NCBI RefSeq assembly: GCF_002741075.1
Contig: NZ_CP016634.1
Coordinates: 5,012,501 to 5,076,500, forward strand
Origin: Pseudomonas putida
GTDB lineage: Bacteria > Pseudomonadota > Gammaproteobacteria > Pseudomonadales > Pseudomonadaceae
Direction of reading: 5' to 3'
Length of the DNA stretch: 64,000 nt
Shown here: piece by piece, positions 62,555 to 64,000 of the stretch
Layout: each line of letters opens with the position of its first letter
How positions within the stretch are numbered: position 1 is the first letter of the stretch
Notes under the pieces: generated by a model
What the model saw: the letters and a program-made list of their open reading frames with translations, nothing else
What the model was told of the DNA's origin: nothing
Databases searched by the model: none
Program-made: the position numbers and the translations under genes

Positions 62555-63628
62555 ATGATCCGACTACTGCGCAACGTCCTGCTGTCCCTGCTCCTGCTGT
62601 TGCCCCTGCTCTGGCTGTTCGCCGACTACCTGGGCTGGCAACCTTCCCCCCGCGAACCGATGCCGGTCGCCTGCCAAGGCAGCCCTCAACCGCTGCAACC
62701 TGGCCAGCCGCTCAAAATCATGACGTGGAACGTGCAGTTCCTGGCCGGCAAGCGCTACGTGTTCTGGTACGACCAAGGACAGGGCAGCGACACCCACCCC
62801 AGCGCCGAAGACCTGGCCTTCAATCTCGACGAAGTCACCCGCGTGATCCGTGCTGAAACGCCCGATATCGTCCTGTTGCAGGAGCTGGACAACAATGCCA
62901 AGGCCACCGGCTACCAGGACCAGTTGGCGCTGCTGCGGGAACGCCTGGCGGACCTCTACCCCTGCACCGTCCAGGCCTACGAATGGAAGGCCGATTTCGT
63001 ACCTGATCGGCATATCCTCGGCAGTGTCGGCCGCACCCTGGCCACCCTCAGCCGCTACTCGATCGAAAAGGCCGAGCGTCTGCAATTGCCCAATGCCGCG
63101 GGCAACGCCCTGACCCGCTTGCAACACCCCCAGCCGGCACTGCTGGTCAGCTACCTGCCGCTGGCCGAGGGCGGCCGCCTGGCAGTGCTCAACACCCGGC
63201 TCTCGCCCTATCAGCCCGGCAGTGACCTGCAACGGCGTCAGGTCGAGCATGTGGCAAAGGTTCTCGATCGCTTGGAAAGCCAGGGCACGCCCTGGTTGAT
63301 CGGCGGCGATTTCAATCTCCTGCCCCTGGGCCAGTACCGTCGCCTGCCGCCGGAGCTGCGCGGCAACTACCCCTCCGACAGCGACCTGCACCTGTTGTGG
63401 GACAAGTACCCGATGATCCCCAGCAACGCCGAAGCCAGCGGTGCCGAGCGCGGCGCCTGGCTCACCCACTTCCCCAACGACCCGGCGGCCATTGGCCCAG
63501 ACCGCACCCTCGACTACCTGCTGCACAGCCCACACCTGCAGCGCATTCAGGCCCAGGTACTGCGACGGGACACTCTGCAGATCTCAGACCATCTTCCGCT
63601 CATGGCCACCCTCAAAGTGCCTCATTGA
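62555..63628 (+). CDS. Endonuclease/exonuclease/phosphatase family hydrolase
   Basis: A 357-residue protein with a hydrophobic N-terminal anchor or signal (about 5-25, LLRNVLLSLLLLLPLLWLF) and an EEP domain: MTWNVQFLAG near 56, LLQELDNN near 109 (catalytic Glu), IGGDFNLLPLG near 250 and the DHLPLMATLK end with catalytic Asp-His. Members cleave phosphodiesters or phosphoinositides; with an export signal this probably acts in the envelope. Start ATG at 62555. Confidence 0.85.
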   Translation: MIRLLRNVLLSLLLLLPLLWLFADYLGWQPSPREPMPVACQGSPQPLQPGQPLKIMTWNVQFLAGKRYVFWYDQGQGSDTHPSAEDLAFNLDEVTRVIRAETPDIVLLQELDNNAKATGYQDQLALLRERLADLYPCTVQAYEWKADFVPDRHILGSVGRTLATLSRYSIEKAERLQLPNAAGNALTRLQHPQPALLVSYLPLAEGGRLAVLNTRLSPYQPGSDLQRRQVEHVAKVLDRLESQGTPWLIGGDFNLLPLGQYRRLPPELRGNYPSDSDLHLLWDKYPMIPSNAEASGAERGAWLTHFPNDPAAIGPDRTLDYLLHSPHLQRIQAQVLRRDTLQISDHLPLMATLKVPH

Positions 63629-63744
63629 CGCACGGTGAGCGTGAAAGCACGGAAACCCCTCCAACTTCGCCCCAGATCGACGCCTGGGTAGTGTTCTGGT
63701 CGTGGGCCACGAGCCCTTATTCAACAGAACTGCGGAGTATTTTC

Positions 63745-64000
63745 ATGAGCAACGACCTCACTAACTGGATCGCAACAGCCGGATCTTTCGATGCCCACAT
63801 ACATTGCGATGGGGTGACAAAATACTGGGACGGTGTTGGCCAAGACTGGAAGGAAATATCCCCCTTCCTGGACGTGACGCCTTCATTCCCATCCTCCCCC
63901 GTGCACCTGAGCAAGGGCGCTGACAACAACGAAGGCTGGCTCATTACTGGGGCGGGTGGAGCGCCCACGACTTTCAACATCACATTCGACTCGCAAACAC
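63745..64000 (+). CDS. Unidentified gene, 5' part (runs off window)
   Basis: An open frame from ATG 63745, preceded by CGGAGTATTTTC, continues to the window end: 85 codons (MSNDLTNWIATAGSFDAHIH and on). It has no signal peptide, many Asp/Trp/Gly residues and no motif I recognise. Its composition is less GC-rich than the neighbours and its codons include AAT, ATA and GGA, as in acquired genes. Function cannot be given. Confidence 0.6.
   Translation, partial: MSNDLTNWIATAGSFDAHIHCDGVTKYWDGVGQDWKEISPFLDVTPSFPSSPVHLSKGADNNEGWLITGAGGAPTTFNITFDSQT

Overview
The window is a core-chromosome segment of a high-GC gamma-proteobacterium of the Pseudomonas putida group. The evidence is the protein sequences (for example a 134-residue Fur without cysteines, TTG-started CarA, an LldR-LldP-LldD-Dld lactate locus), the gene order secG-tRNA-Leu-tRNA-fMet-rimP-nusA-infB-rbfA-truB-rpsO-pnp, and repeated copies of the REP palindrome built on the core GCGGGTAAACCCGC. 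From memory the order resembles the pgi-to-ssrA region of P. putida KT2440, but I could not align it.

Layout. 1-7.2 kb (+ strand): 3' end of pgi, acetyl-CoA synthetase, an MpaB-like protein and a large AsmA-like DUF748 protein. 7.3-9.3 kb: small stress and metabolism genes (VOC, quinol-monooxygenase-like, BON) and a dead IS transposase fragment. 9.3-24.7 kb (- strand): an information-processing and envelope block, read ftsH-folP-glmM-tpiA-secG-two tRNAs-rimP-nusA-infB-rbfA-truB-rpsO-pnp, with rlmE just upstream. 24.8-35.6 kb: yhbY (+), then on the - strand grpE-dnaK-dnaJ-dapB-carA-carB-greA-DUF4149. 35.7-40.1 kb: recN, fur, bamE, rnfH, ratA, smpB. 40.2-47.0 kb: lactate locus lldR / lldP-lldD-dld. 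47.2-48.0 kb: small exported protein and tmRNA (ssrA). 48-63.6 kb: mixed housekeeping and accessory genes (lipoprotein, GABA-type permease, MDR oxidoreductase, HAD phosphatase, tesB, GNAT, phosphatase, HDAC-like hydrolase, flavoprotein, RhlE helicase, YedA exporter, Lrp-type regulator, NYN protein, DUF2076, YciC-like, EEP hydrolase). The window ends inside an unidentified, lower-GC gene.

How the genes work together. The block 9-24 kb couples transcription elongation (nusA), translation initiation and ribosome assembly (infB, rbfA, rimP, truB, rpsO) and RNA decay (pnp). The block 30-35 kb is the DnaK chaperone system, with two clear sigma-32 promoters. recN has a LexA-type box over its promoter. 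smpB and ssrA (trans-translation) flank the lactate operon, whose regulator lldR is divergent across a palindromic operator.

I do not see a convincing new defence, mobile or biosynthetic system: this is mostly conserved chromosome. The most interesting items are regulatory or architectural: tandem terminators between the initiator tRNA and rimP with almost no room for a promoter, a nearly leaderless smpB, an attenuator-like hairpin before TTG-started carA, a nested 73-bp palindrome with near-duplicate flanks, a sigma-54-like site before a BON gene, and the atypical last gene.
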